Origin: Modestobacter sp.
GTDB lineage: Bacteria; Actinomycetota; Actinomycetes; Mycobacteriales; Geodermatophilaceae
Reading direction: 5' to 3'
Assembly (NCBI GenBank): GCA_025965635.1
Contig: JAOPWO010000133.1
Span: 1-9,739, forward strand
DNA length: 9,739 nt
Part shown: piece after piece, positions 1 through 6,155 of the stretch
Layout: each line of letters begins with the position of its first letter
Numbering within the stretch: the first letter of the stretch is position 1
Position numbers and translations under genes: made by a program
Notes under the pieces: generated by a model
What the model was told of the DNA's origin: nothing
Seen by the model: the letters and a program-made list of their open reading frames with translations, nothing else
The model's database searches: none

Positions 1-1326
1 CTCGAGCCGCTCGTGCTCGAGGCCGGCGGCCAGCCGGCCACCGCGGTGCGCGCATGGGGGCACGTGCACCTGTTCTCCCCGTGGGAGTACGACGTCGACG
101 AGGCTGCGGCCCGGCTGCTGCAGCGGACCGGGTGGGAGTTCCCCGACCGGGAGGAGCTGCCCACCGCCGCCGAGCTGGTCGACCGCTACCTGGCCCCACT
201 GGCGGCCACGCCGCAGCTGGCCGGGCGCATCCGCACCGGCACCCGGGTGGTCGCGGTGTCCCGCGTCGGGGCCGACAAGGCCCGCACGGTCGGCCGGGCG
301 GGCCGGCCCTACCTGGTGCGCACCCTCGTCGATGGCCAGGTGCAGGACCTGACCGCCCAGGCGGTGATCGACGCATCGGGCACGTGGGGGCAGCCCAACC
401 CGCTCGGCGCCGCCGGTCTGCCGGCGGTCGGCGAGGAGCGGGCGACGTCCTGGCTGGTGGGGCCGCTGCCCGACGTGCTCGGCGGCGAGCGCGCGCGCTT
501 CGCCGGGCGGCACACCCTGGTGGTCGGGATGGGCCACTCCGCGGCCAACACCCTGCTCGCACTCGTCCGGCTCCGGCAGGTCGAGCCCGGCACGCGGATC
601 ACCTGGGCCATCCGCGGTCGTTCCCCTGCCCGGCTCTACGGCGGCGGCGCCTCCGACGGGCTGCCCGCCCGCGGGCTGCTCGGCTCCGAGCTCAAGGCCG
701 CCGTCCAGTCCGGTGCCGTCACGCTGCTGCGCGAGGTCGCCGTCACCGGGCTCACTCCCCCGCGCGACGCCGCCGGTCAGCTGCACGTCACCGGCACCAG
801 CCGGGACGGCGCCGCGCTCGACCTGCACGTCGACGCCCTGGCGGCGGCGACCGGCTTCCGCCCCGACCTCGCCGTGCTGCGGGAGGTCCGCCTCGACCTG
901 GACCCGGCGTTGGAGGCCCCGGCCCGCCTGGCGCCGCTGATCGACCCGGACCTCCACTCCTGCGGCACCGTCCCCCCGCACGGGCACCATCACCTCACCC
1001 ATCCCGACGAGGGCTTCTTCCTGGTCGGCACGAAGTCCTACGGCCGCGCACCCACCTTCCTGCTGGCCACCGGCTACGAGCAGGTCCGCTCCATCGCCGC
1101 CGCGCTCGCCGGGGACGTGGCAGCGGCCGGCTCCGTGCAGCTGCACCTGCCCCCGACCGGCGTGTGCAGCACCGACCTGGGCGCCCGGGAGGCCGCCGGG
1201 ACGGCCGGCGTCGGGTTCACCACCGACAGCGCGCACGGGTACCCGGCCGGGGAACCCGCGACGGCCGGGTGCTGCGGAGCCACGCCACCGCCGGTGACCG
1301 TCAGCGCGCCCGCGTCGGGCTGTTGA
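1..1326 (+). CDS. ArsO-like FAD/NAD(P)H-dependent oxidoreductase (5' end outside window)
   Basis: This is a flavoprotein of the class B monooxygenase/NAD(P)-binding type. The frame is open from base 1, and the first residues (LEPLVLEAGGQPATAVRAWG) resemble the region after an FAD-binding Rossmann motif, so the true start and GxGxxG lie upstream; the GTG at 13 is internal. Visible marks are HLFSPWEY near the start, an IDASGTWG segment, a second Rossmann motif GMGHSAAN at nt 526-549 for NAD(P)H, and ATGF at nt 847-858. The C-terminal part carries TKSYGRAPTFLLATGYEQ. The tail has a CC pair and a terminal Cys that might bind metalloids. Related proteins occur in actinobacterial ars clusters such as arsROBCT, where ArsO is a putative flavin monooxygenase. 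The substrate is unproven; an arsenic compound is inferred from context. The stop overlaps the likely TTG start of the next gene. Confidence 0.85.
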   Translation, partial: LEPLVLEAGGQPATAVRAWGHVHLFSPWEYDVDEAAARLLQRTGWEFPDREELPTAAELVDRYLAPLAATPQLAGRIRTGTRVVAVSRVGADKARTVGRAGRPYLVRTLVDGQVQDLTAQAVIDASGTWGQPNPLGAAGLPAVGEERATSWLVGPLPDVLGGERARFAGRHTLVVGMGHSAANTLLALVRLRQVEPGTRITWAIRGRSPARLYGGGASDGLPARGLLGSELKAAVQSGAVTLLREVAVTGLTPPRDAAGQLHVTGTSRDGAALDLHVDALAAATGFRPDLAVLREVRLDLDPALEAPARLAPLIDPDLHSCGTVPPHGHHHLTHPDEGFFLVGTKSYGRAPTFLLATGYEQVRSIAAALAGDVAAAGSVQLHLPPTGVCSTDLGAREAAGTAGVGFTTDSAHGYPAGEPATAGCCGATPPPVTVSAPASGC

Positions 1327-2519
1327 CCCGGCGCGCCGACGTCGAGGACGCCGTCCGGCGTCCGCCCCGGCGGGTGCTGGCGGCGCTCTGCACCACTGAG
1401 ATCGTCAGCTGGGGGGTCCTCTACTACGCCTTCCCGGTGGCGCTCTCCTCGATCACCGCGGACACGGGCTGGTCGGCGACGGCGACCACCGCCGCGTTCT
1501 CCGGCGGCCTCGTCGTGTCCGCGCTGGTCGGCATCCCGGTCGGCCGGTGGCTGGACCGGGCCGGGCCCCGGCAGGTGATGACCAGCGGTTCCCTGCTGGC
1601 CGCGCCCAGCGCCGTCGCGATCGGGCTGGCGCCGGACCTGGCCTGGTTCGTGCTGGCCTGGCTGGTGGCCGGCGTGGCCATGTCGGCGGTCTTCTACCAG
1701 GCCGCGTTCGCCGCGCTCACCCGCTGGTACGGGTCGGGCCGCGTCCGGGCGCTGACCACGCTGACGCTGGTAGCCGGGCTGGCCAGCACGATCTTCGCGC
1801 CGCTGACCAGCCTGCTGCTGGAGCACCTGGGGTGGCGGAGCACCTACCTGGTGCTGGCCGGTGTGCTCGCGGTGGTGACGATCCCGCTGCACGCCCTGGC
1901 GCTCAGCCCGCCGTGGACCCCGGCACCGGAGCACGATGCGCCGCGGGGCGGCGGGCCGGCGTCGGTGCGGTCGATCGTGCGCAGCCCCGGTTTCCTGCTG
2001 CTCTCCGCGACCCTGACCGTCACCGCGTTCGGCCTCTACGCGGCCGGCCTCACGCTCATCCCGTTGCTCACCGGGCGCGGGATGTCCGCCCCGCTGGCTG
2101 CGACCACCCTGGGGCTGCTCGGCGCCGGGCAGCTGCTGGGCCGGCTCGGCTACGCGCCGCTGACCGCCCGGACCACACCGGCCTCGCGCACGGTGGCGAT
2201 CGTGGCCGCCTCCGCGCTGGCGCTCGCACTGCTGGCCGCCGTCCCGGGGCCCGGCCCGCTCCTCATCGCACTGGCCGTGGTGACCGGCGCGGTCCGCGGC
2301 GCCGGCACGCTGCTGCAGGCCACCGTCGTCGCCGACCGGTGGGGCAGCGCCCGGTACGGCGCGCTCTCGGGGTGGTTCTCCGCCCCGATCACCCTGGCCG
2401 CCGCGCTGGCTCCCTGGGGCGGTACGGCCCTCGCCGAGGCGCTCGGCAGCTACCCGGCGATGTTGTGGCTGCTCGCCGGGGTGGTCGCCGTCGCCGCGGC
2501 GGTCAGCGCCCGCTGGTGA
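1323..2519 (+). CDS. MFS transporter, 12 TM, linked to ars cluster
   Basis: This is a major facilitator superfamily permease of about 398 residues with roughly twelve hydrophobic segments and a hydrophilic central loop (around APEHDAPRGGG). The superfamily motif A is present between TM2 and TM3 as GRWLDRAGPRQ, near residue 74. The first helix reads VSWGVLYYAFPVAL. I chose the TTG at 1323 because it overlaps the upstream TGA (TTGA), suggesting translational coupling; a GTG at 1374, just before TM1, is the alternative. The frame is open far upstream but only as a shadow of the flavoprotein gene. It is cotranscribed with the flavoprotein, so it may export that enzyme's product, possibly an arsenical, but nothing in the sequence fixes the substrate. 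I see no reason to call it ArsJ, since no GAPDH-like partner is present. Its last 17 bp overlap the 3' end of arsC on the other strand. Confidence 0.85.
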   Translation: MTRRADVEDAVRRPPRRVLAALCTTEIVSWGVLYYAFPVALSSITADTGWSATATTAAFSGGLVVSALVGIPVGRWLDRAGPRQVMTSGSLLAAPSAVAIGLAPDLAWFVLAWLVAGVAMSAVFYQAAFAALTRWYGSGRVRALTTLTLVAGLASTIFAPLTSLLLEHLGWRSTYLVLAGVLAVVTIPLHALALSPPWTPAPEHDAPRGGGPASVRSIVRSPGFLLLSATLTVTAFGLYAAGLTLIPLLTGRGMSAPLAATTLGLLGAGQLLGRLGYAPLTARTTPASRTVAIVAASALALALLAAVPGPGPLLIALAVVTGAVRGAGTLLQATVVADRWGSARYGALSGWFSAPITLAAALAPWGGTALAEALGSYPAMLWLLAGVVAVAAAVSARW

Positions 2520-2916
2520 CCTGGAGCTCGGCGAGCAGGCCGCGGATCCGGCTCTCGATCTCGTCCCTGATGGGGCGGACGGACTCCACGCCCTTGCCGG
2601 CCGGGTCCTCGAGGGCCCAGTCGAGGTAGCGCTTGCCGGGGAAGACCGGGCAGGCGTCCCCGCAGCCCATCGTGATCACCACGTCGGAGGCCTCGACGGC
2701 CTCCGCGGTCAGCACCTCGGGACGCTGGTCGGAGATGTCGATCCCGACCTCGGCCATCGCGGCGACGGCTGCGGGGTTCACCTGGTCACCGGGGAGGGAG
2801 CCGGCCGACCGCACCTCGACGGCGTCGCCGGCCAGGGAGCGCAACCAGCCGGCGGCCATCTGCGAGCGACCGGCGTTGTGCACGCAGACGAACAGCACGC
2901 TGGGTGTTCCGGGCAC
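2503..2916 (-). CDS. arsC: Arsenate reductase, LMW-PTP family
   Basis: The enzyme reduces arsenate to arsenite in the cytoplasm, feeding the Acr3 pump. With the start used here it has 137 residues, normal for the low-molecular-weight phosphatase-type ArsC family. The anion-binding P-loop CVHNAGRS places the nucleophile at Cys11 and the arsenate-binding Arg at 17. A cysteine pair in MGCGDACP (Cys85, Cys89) is placed like the Cys82/Cys89 relay of thioredoxin-linked ArsC, though with closer spacing. I prefer GTG 2916 because AAGGA lies 7 nt upstream and family members usually begin only a few residues before the SVLFVC strand. The GTG at 2955 is a real alternative (150 residues): it overlaps the stop of the preceding small ORF as GTGA but has no clear ribosome binding site. 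It is the last gene of the - strand ars operon. The reductant (thioredoxin or mycothiol/mycoredoxin) cannot be settled from sequence. Confidence 0.93.
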   Translation of the reverse strand: MPGTPSVLFVCVHNAGRSQMAAGWLRSLAGDAVEVRSAGSLPGDQVNPAAVAAMAEVGIDISDQRPEVLTAEAVEASDVVITMGCGDACPVFPGKRYLDWALEDPAGKGVESVRPIRDEIESRIRGLLAELQVTSGR

Positions 2917-2951
2917 GGTGCAGTCCTTGGAGGTCGAGGGGTCGGCGTTCG

Positions 2952-3155
2952 TCACGGGATCGACGCGTCAGCTGCGGGGGATCCGGCCGGACCCCGCACC
3001 TGCCGGTCGAGGTCGCACTTGCCGGGGTGGGGCGGACAGGCGTCGATGGAGGCGCTCGGTGGCGAGCCGGCCGCCACAACGGGCAGGTGGTCGACGTGCC
3101 GGTGCAGGGTCGCCTCGGGGGCCGGGAAGCCGTGCAGCGACGTCGCGGCGGTCAT
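2952..3155 (-). CDS. Unrecognised 67-residue small protein between acr3 and arsC
   Basis: I do not recognise this protein. The ORF exactly fills the gap between acr3 and arsC: its ATG overlaps the acr3 stop (ATGA, 3155-3152) and its stop overlaps the upstream arsC start candidate (GTGA, 2955-2952). About 60 of 67 codons end in G or C, similar to neighbouring genes. It starts MTAATSLHGFPAPEATLHRH and has no transmembrane segment or signal peptide. Residues able to bind metal are His18, His20, His23, Cys40, His43 and Cys47 (LHRHVDHLP and CPPHPGKC), so a soluble metalloid- or metal-binding accessory role is conceivable but purely inferred. No good Shine-Dalgarno precedes it, so it would depend on coupling to acr3. 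It could instead be non-coding spacer that is open by chance in GC-rich DNA. Confidence 0.5.
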   Translation of the reverse strand: MTAATSLHGFPAPEATLHRHVDHLPVVAAGSPPSASIDACPPHPGKCDLDRQVRGPAGSPAADASIP

Positions 3156-4276
3156 CGGGCGCCCCGGACGGCGTCGGGGACGGTCGGGTCGCCGGCGAAC
3201 CAGCGGCGGGCCGACCAGAGGGAGACGTACACGAGGGCCACCAGGACCGGCACCTCGATCAGCGGGCCGACCACGCCGGCCAGCGCCTGGCCCGAGGTGA
3301 CACCGAAGGTGCCGATGGCGACGGCGATGGCCAGCTCGAAGTTGTTCCCGGCCGCGGTGAAGGCCAGCGTGGCGGTCTTGGCGTAGCCGAGGCGCAACCG
3401 CATCCCGAGCAGGAACGAGCCGCCGAACATCAGGAAGAAGTAGGCCAGCAGCGGCAGCGCGATGCGGGCGACGTCCCAGGGACTGGAGGTGATGGCGTCG
3501 CCCTGCAGCGCGAAGAGCATCACGATGGTGAACAGCAGCCCGTGGAGCGCGACCGGCCCGATCCTGGGCAGGAAGGTGGACTCGTACCAGTCGCGCCCCT
3601 TCGCCCGCTCGCCGAACGTGCGGGTGAGGAAGCCGGCCAGCAGCGGGATGCCGAGGAAGACCAGCACGCTGAGCGCGATGGCCCACATGCTGAAGTCCGC
3701 CGACGTCGTCGGCAGGCCCAGCCAACCGGGCAGCACCTGCAGGTAGAACCAGCCGAGCACCGCGAAGGCGAGGATCTGGAACACCGAGTTGATCGCCACC
3801 AGGACCGCGGCGGCCTCGCGGTCGCCGCAGGACAGGTCGTTCCAGATCAGCACCATCGCGATGCAGCGGGCCAGCCCGACGATGACCAGCCCGGTGCGGT
3901 ACTCGGGCAGGTCGGGCAGCAGCAGCCAGGCCAGGGCGAACATCAGCGCCGGGCCGACCAGCCAGTTCAACACCAGCGAGGCGGCCAGCAGCCTCCGGTC
4001 GCCGGTGACCCGGTCCAGCTCGGAGTACCGGACCTTGGCCAGCACCGGGTACATCATCAGCAGCAGCCCGATGGCGATCGGCAGGCTGATGCCGCCGACC
4101 TGGACGGCGTCCAGCGCGTCGTCCAGCCCGGGGACGAACCGGCCGAGCAGCAGCCCGAGTGCCATGGCCGCGACGATCCACACCGGCAGGAACCGGTCCC
4201 ACGTACCCAGCCGCTGCATCACCGGGGCATCGACGGCGGTGCCCGGCAGGGCGGTCTCGCGGACGGCGTCGCTCAC
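3152..4276 (-). CDS. acr3: Arsenite efflux permease Acr3 (ArsB-type name also used)
   Basis: This is an inner-membrane arsenite exporter of the ACR3 branch of the BART superfamily, with 374 residues and about ten hydrophobic helices. The hallmark Cys of TM4 is present in VGLARCIAMVLIW (Cys138), as is the TM9 glutamate in GNNFELAIAVAI (about Glu314). In characterised Acr3 proteins the equivalent residues are needed for As(III) transport. Other typical stretches are the GLLLMMYPVLAKV helix and the SCGDREAAAVLVA loop. The start is the GTG at 4276, which overlaps the arsR stop as GTGA. The frame stays open far upstream, but that part is antisense or shadow of arsR. The gene is second in the arsR-acr3-sORF-arsC operon and should be induced with arsR on As(III) exposure. 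The protein ends before arsC, so it is not an Acr3-ArsC fusion as occurs in some mycobacteria. Confidence 0.95.
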   Translation of the reverse strand: MSDAVRETALPGTAVDAPVMQRLGTWDRFLPVWIVAAMALGLLLGRFVPGLDDALDAVQVGGISLPIAIGLLLMMYPVLAKVRYSELDRVTGDRRLLAASLVLNWLVGPALMFALAWLLLPDLPEYRTGLVIVGLARCIAMVLIWNDLSCGDREAAAVLVAINSVFQILAFAVLGWFYLQVLPGWLGLPTTSADFSMWAIALSVLVFLGIPLLAGFLTRTFGERAKGRDWYESTFLPRIGPVALHGLLFTIVMLFALQGDAITSSPWDVARIALPLLAYFFLMFGGSFLLGMRLRLGYAKTATLAFTAAGNNFELAIAVAIGTFGVTSGQALAGVVGPLIEVPVLVALVYVSLWSARRWFAGDPTVPDAVRGAR

Positions 4277-4647
4277 GCCTCCGCCCCGACGAGAGCGCTG
4301 GTCGAGAAGAGGTCGGCCACCGCGGCGAGGGCCTGTGCCCGGACGGCGTAGTACACCCACACGCCGCGCTTCTCGCGGTCGAGCACGCCGGCCGAGTGCA
4401 GCACCTTGAGGTGGTGGCTGATGGTGGCCTGGGTCTGGTCGAACGCCTCGTTCAGGTCGCACACGCAGGCCTCCCCCGTGGCACTGGAGGCGATCAGGCT
4501 GACCAACCGCAGGCGGACCGGGTCGGCCAGGGCCTTGAGCAGCGGGACGACCTGCTCGGCCTCCTCGGCGCTCAGCGAACTGCCGGTGAGCGGGGTGCAG
4601 CAGGCCGAGGGGAGGTCGGTGGGCGGGAGCGTGCGTGCCGTGGTCAT
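4273..4647 (-). CDS. arsR: ArsR-family As(III)-responsive repressor
   Basis: This is a winged-helix metalloregulator of 124 residues that should repress the ars operon and leave DNA when As(III) or Sb(III) binds. The HTH region is TQATISHHLKVLHSAG (about residues 72-87) followed by the wing DREKRGVWVYY. Two possible thiolate sites are seen: an N-terminal CC pair (Cys16, Cys17), as in Corynebacterium ArsR where two adjacent N-terminal cysteines and a third cysteine bind As(III), and a CVCDL motif (Cys61, Cys63) like that of E. coli ArsR. The start is the ATG at 4647, which gives the expected N-terminus for the Corynebacterium-like group; the longer open frame to 4737 runs through the intergenic control region. 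It is the first gene of the - strand operon and overlaps acr3 by 4 bp. A large dyad covers its start codon, indicating autoregulation. Confidence 0.94.
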   Translation of the reverse strand: MTTARTLPPTDLPSACCTPLTGSSLSAEEAEQVVPLLKALADPVRLRLVSLIASSATGEACVCDLNEAFDQTQATISHHLKVLHSAGVLDREKRGVWVYYAVRAQALAAVADLFSTSALVGAEA

Positions 4648-4677
4648 CGACCCCCATCGTAATGATGCCCGTCGATG
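4645..4677. promoter_or_regulatory. Candidate ArsR operator: 33-bp interrupted dyad
   Basis: Outer arms CATCGAC (4645-4651) and GTCGATG (4671-4677) are perfect inverted repeats. Inner arms CATC (4655-4658) and GATG (4664-4667) share exactly the same centre at 4661. The intervening CCC blocks do not pair. The dyad includes the arsR start codon and a TANNNT-like -10 (TACGAT, - strand, 4661-4656). ArsR-family dimers bind such symmetric sites, so autorepression is the natural reading. The binding itself is inferred. Confidence 0.6.
4656..4661 (-). promoter_or_regulatory. Possible arsR -10 element (near-leaderless start)
   Basis: On the - strand TACGAT fits the actinobacterial TANNNT -10 pattern and ends 8 nt before the arsR ATG. 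A transcript starting the usual 6-8 nt downstream would begin at or within about two bases of the start codon. No convincing -35 hexamer is visible at the expected distance, and a G-run just before the ATG is too close to be a good ribosome binding site. The call is tentative. Confidence 0.35.
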
Positions 4678-4805
4678 GATCGGCACCGACCAGGTGCACC
4701 GGTGCGCGGACGTCCCTCGATCCCGGGCCGGGGCCACCTGCCGCGCGGCAGTTCACCGGACCGACGTGCCGTGTCTCACGTCCGGTGGCCGAGAGATCAG
4801 GGCTC

Positions 4806-4845
4806 GTTCACCCGGCGTTCACCGAGCCACCCGGATCCGTCCACC
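4806..4845 (+). promoter_or_regulatory. PHO box (PhoP-binding direct repeats) upstream of pstS
   Basis: GTTCACC occurs at 4806-4812 and 4817-4823, and GTCCACC at 4839-4845, all in 11-bp register; the unit expected at 4828 is degenerate. Actinobacterial PhoP, best studied in Streptomyces, binds 11-bp direct repeats of the GTTCACC type in front of pstS. The array ends 9 bp before a -10-like TAGCGT, so it takes the place of a -35 element, as expected for activation under phosphate starvation. A further GTTCACC at 4751-4757 lies 55 bp (five 11-bp units) upstream. Confidence 0.75.
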
Positions 4846-4854
4846 TCGCCTGCC

Positions 4855-4860
4855 TAGCGT
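4855..4860 (+). promoter_or_regulatory. Probable pstS -10 element
   Basis: TAGCGT matches the TANNNT -10 pattern and follows the PHO repeats by 9 bp. Transcription would begin near 4867, leaving a leader of about 55 nt before the pstS start. No consensus -35 is seen, in keeping with an activator-dependent promoter. Confidence 0.45.
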
Positions 4861-4922
4861 CCTCACTGTTGGACACCGGCCCGGCTCCGACGACCGGGCA
4901 CCCCCCAGTGAAAGGCCCCGAG

Positions 4923-6038
4923 TTGAAGCTCAGCACCACGACGCGCACCGCGGCTGTGTCCGCAGCGCTCGCCGGCACTCTCGCGCTGACCGCCTGCGGT
5001 GCGGCGAACGAGCGCAGCGGCACCAGCTCCGAGGGCAGCGGCAGCAGCGCCGAGCAGCTCACCGGCGACCTGGTCGGCGCCGGCTCGAGCGCGCAGCAGG
5101 CCGCGATGCAGGCCTGGCAGGCCGGCTTCAACACCGCCCAGCCCCAGGTGAACTTCAGCTACGACCCGGTCGGCTCGGGCGGTGGGCGTGAGCAGTTCCT
5201 CGCCGGCGCCACCGACTTCGCCGGCTCCGACGCCGCCCTGGACGACGAGGAGCTGACCGAGGCCGCCGACCGCTGCGGCGCGTCCGGCGTCTTCGAGCTG
5301 CCGAACTACGTCTCCGCGATCGCCGTGATCTACAACCTCGAGGGCGTCGACGAGCTGAACCTGGCCCCGGCCACCCTCGCCGGGATCTTCACCGGCGCGA
5401 TCACGAACTGGGACGACCCGGCCATCGCCGCGGACAACCAGGGCGCGACGCTGCCGGACCAGGCCATCACGCCGGTGCACCGGGCGGACGACTCCGGCAC
5501 CACCACGAACTTCACCGACTACCTGTCGCAGGCCGCGCCCGAGGTGTGGACCTCCGAGCCCGACGGTGAGTGGCCGCTGCCCGGTGGCGAGGCCGGCAAC
5601 CAGACCTCCGGTGTCGTCGCCGCGGTCACCGCCGGCAACGGCGCGATCGGTTACGCCGACGAGAGCCAGGCCGGCGACCTCGGTGTCGCCAGGATCCGGG
5701 TCGGCACCGAGTTCGTCGCGCCGACACCGGAGGCCGCCGCCACGGTCGTGGCGAACTCGCCCACCATCGCCGGTCGCGGCGAGCACGACCTCGCCGTCGA
5801 GGTGAACCGGGCGACCACGTCGGCCGACGAGTACCCGATCGTGCTGGTCAGCTACCACATCGGCTGTGTCGAGTACGACGACCAGGCGAAGGCCGACGCG
5901 GTCGAGGCGTTCATCGGCCACGTCATCAGCGAGGAGGGTCAGCAGGCCGCGGCCGACGCGGCGGGCAGCTCCCCGATCACCGACGACGCGCGCAGCAAGG
6001 CCGAGACCGTGGTCGAGGCCATCACGGCCGCTGCCTGA
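4923..6038 (+). CDS. pstS: Phosphate-binding lipoprotein PstS
   Basis: This is the substrate-binding protein of the high-affinity phosphate ABC importer, tethered outside the membrane. It has 371 residues from TTG 4923, which is preceded by GAAAGG with 7 nt spacing; GTG 4908 is the in-frame alternative and adds five residues. The N-terminus is a lipoprotein signal with lipobox LTAC and lipidated Cys25, then a Ser/Gly-rich linker. Phosphate-contact regions typical of PstS follow: VGAGSSAQQ (about 51-59), YDPVGSGGG (80-88), DFAGSDA (98-104) and RADDSGTT (187-194). It leads the pstSCAB operon behind a PHO box, so it should be strongly induced in low phosphate. A stem-loop after the stop may set its level above that of the permease genes. 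In an arsenic context, its selectivity for phosphate over arsenate would matter. Confidence 0.95.
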   Translation: MKLSTTTRTAAVSAALAGTLALTACGAANERSGTSSEGSGSSAEQLTGDLVGAGSSAQQAAMQAWQAGFNTAQPQVNFSYDPVGSGGGREQFLAGATDFAGSDAALDDEELTEAADRCGASGVFELPNYVSAIAVIYNLEGVDELNLAPATLAGIFTGAITNWDDPAIAADNQGATLPDQAITPVHRADDSGTTTNFTDYLSQAAPEVWTSEPDGEWPLPGGEAGNQTSGVVAAVTAGNGAIGYADESQAGDLGVARIRVGTEFVAPTPEAAATVVANSPTIAGRGEHDLAVEVNRATTSADEYPIVLVSYHIGCVEYDDQAKADAVEAFIGHVISEEGQQAAADAAGSSPITDDARSKAETVVEAITAAA

Positions 6039-6053
6039 TCCAGGCGCGGCGGT

Positions 6054-6095
6054 GCGACGACCCGGGGTGTCCGACCAGACGCTCCGGGTCGTCGC
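6054..6095 (+). terminator. Stem-loop between pstS and pstC (attenuator or RNA-stabilising hairpin)
   Basis: Perfect 12-bp arms, GCGACGACCCGG (6054-6065) and CCGGGTCGTCGC (6084-6095), enclose an 18-nt loop. It starts 16 bp after the pstS stop. Only TT follows, with no U-run, so it is not a classic intrinsic terminator. Partial termination or protection of the pstS mRNA end is likelier, since binding proteins are usually made in excess over permeases. Confidence 0.65.
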
Positions 6096-6155
6096 TTCGC
6101 GTCACCAAGCCCAACCACCCGAACACCCAGCAGCACGTACCCGATGGAGCGACCG

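Noticed and set aside
54..1322. MFS frame open for over 1.2 kb upstream of the transporter, suggesting a fusion
   Set aside because: The upstream part is an Arg/Pro/Gly-rich shadow of the flavoprotein in another frame. Hydrophobic, family-like sequence begins only after about 1374.
2633..4351. 572-codon open frame on the + strand, antisense to arsC, sORF, acr3 and part of arsR
   Set aside because: Its predicted protein is rich in Gln, His, Arg, Gly and Asp with low-complexity stretches, typical of antisense frames in GC-rich DNA. The opposite strand encodes clear conserved families.
4277..4756. Longer acr3 start giving a 534-residue protein
   Set aside because: The extension is an out-of-frame reading of arsR; family length and the GTGA overlap support the start at 4276.
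4635..4907. Longer pstS start giving a 467-residue protein
   Set aside because: It would run through the PHO box and place the lipoprotein signal about 120 residues inside the protein. The short start has a good ribosome binding site.
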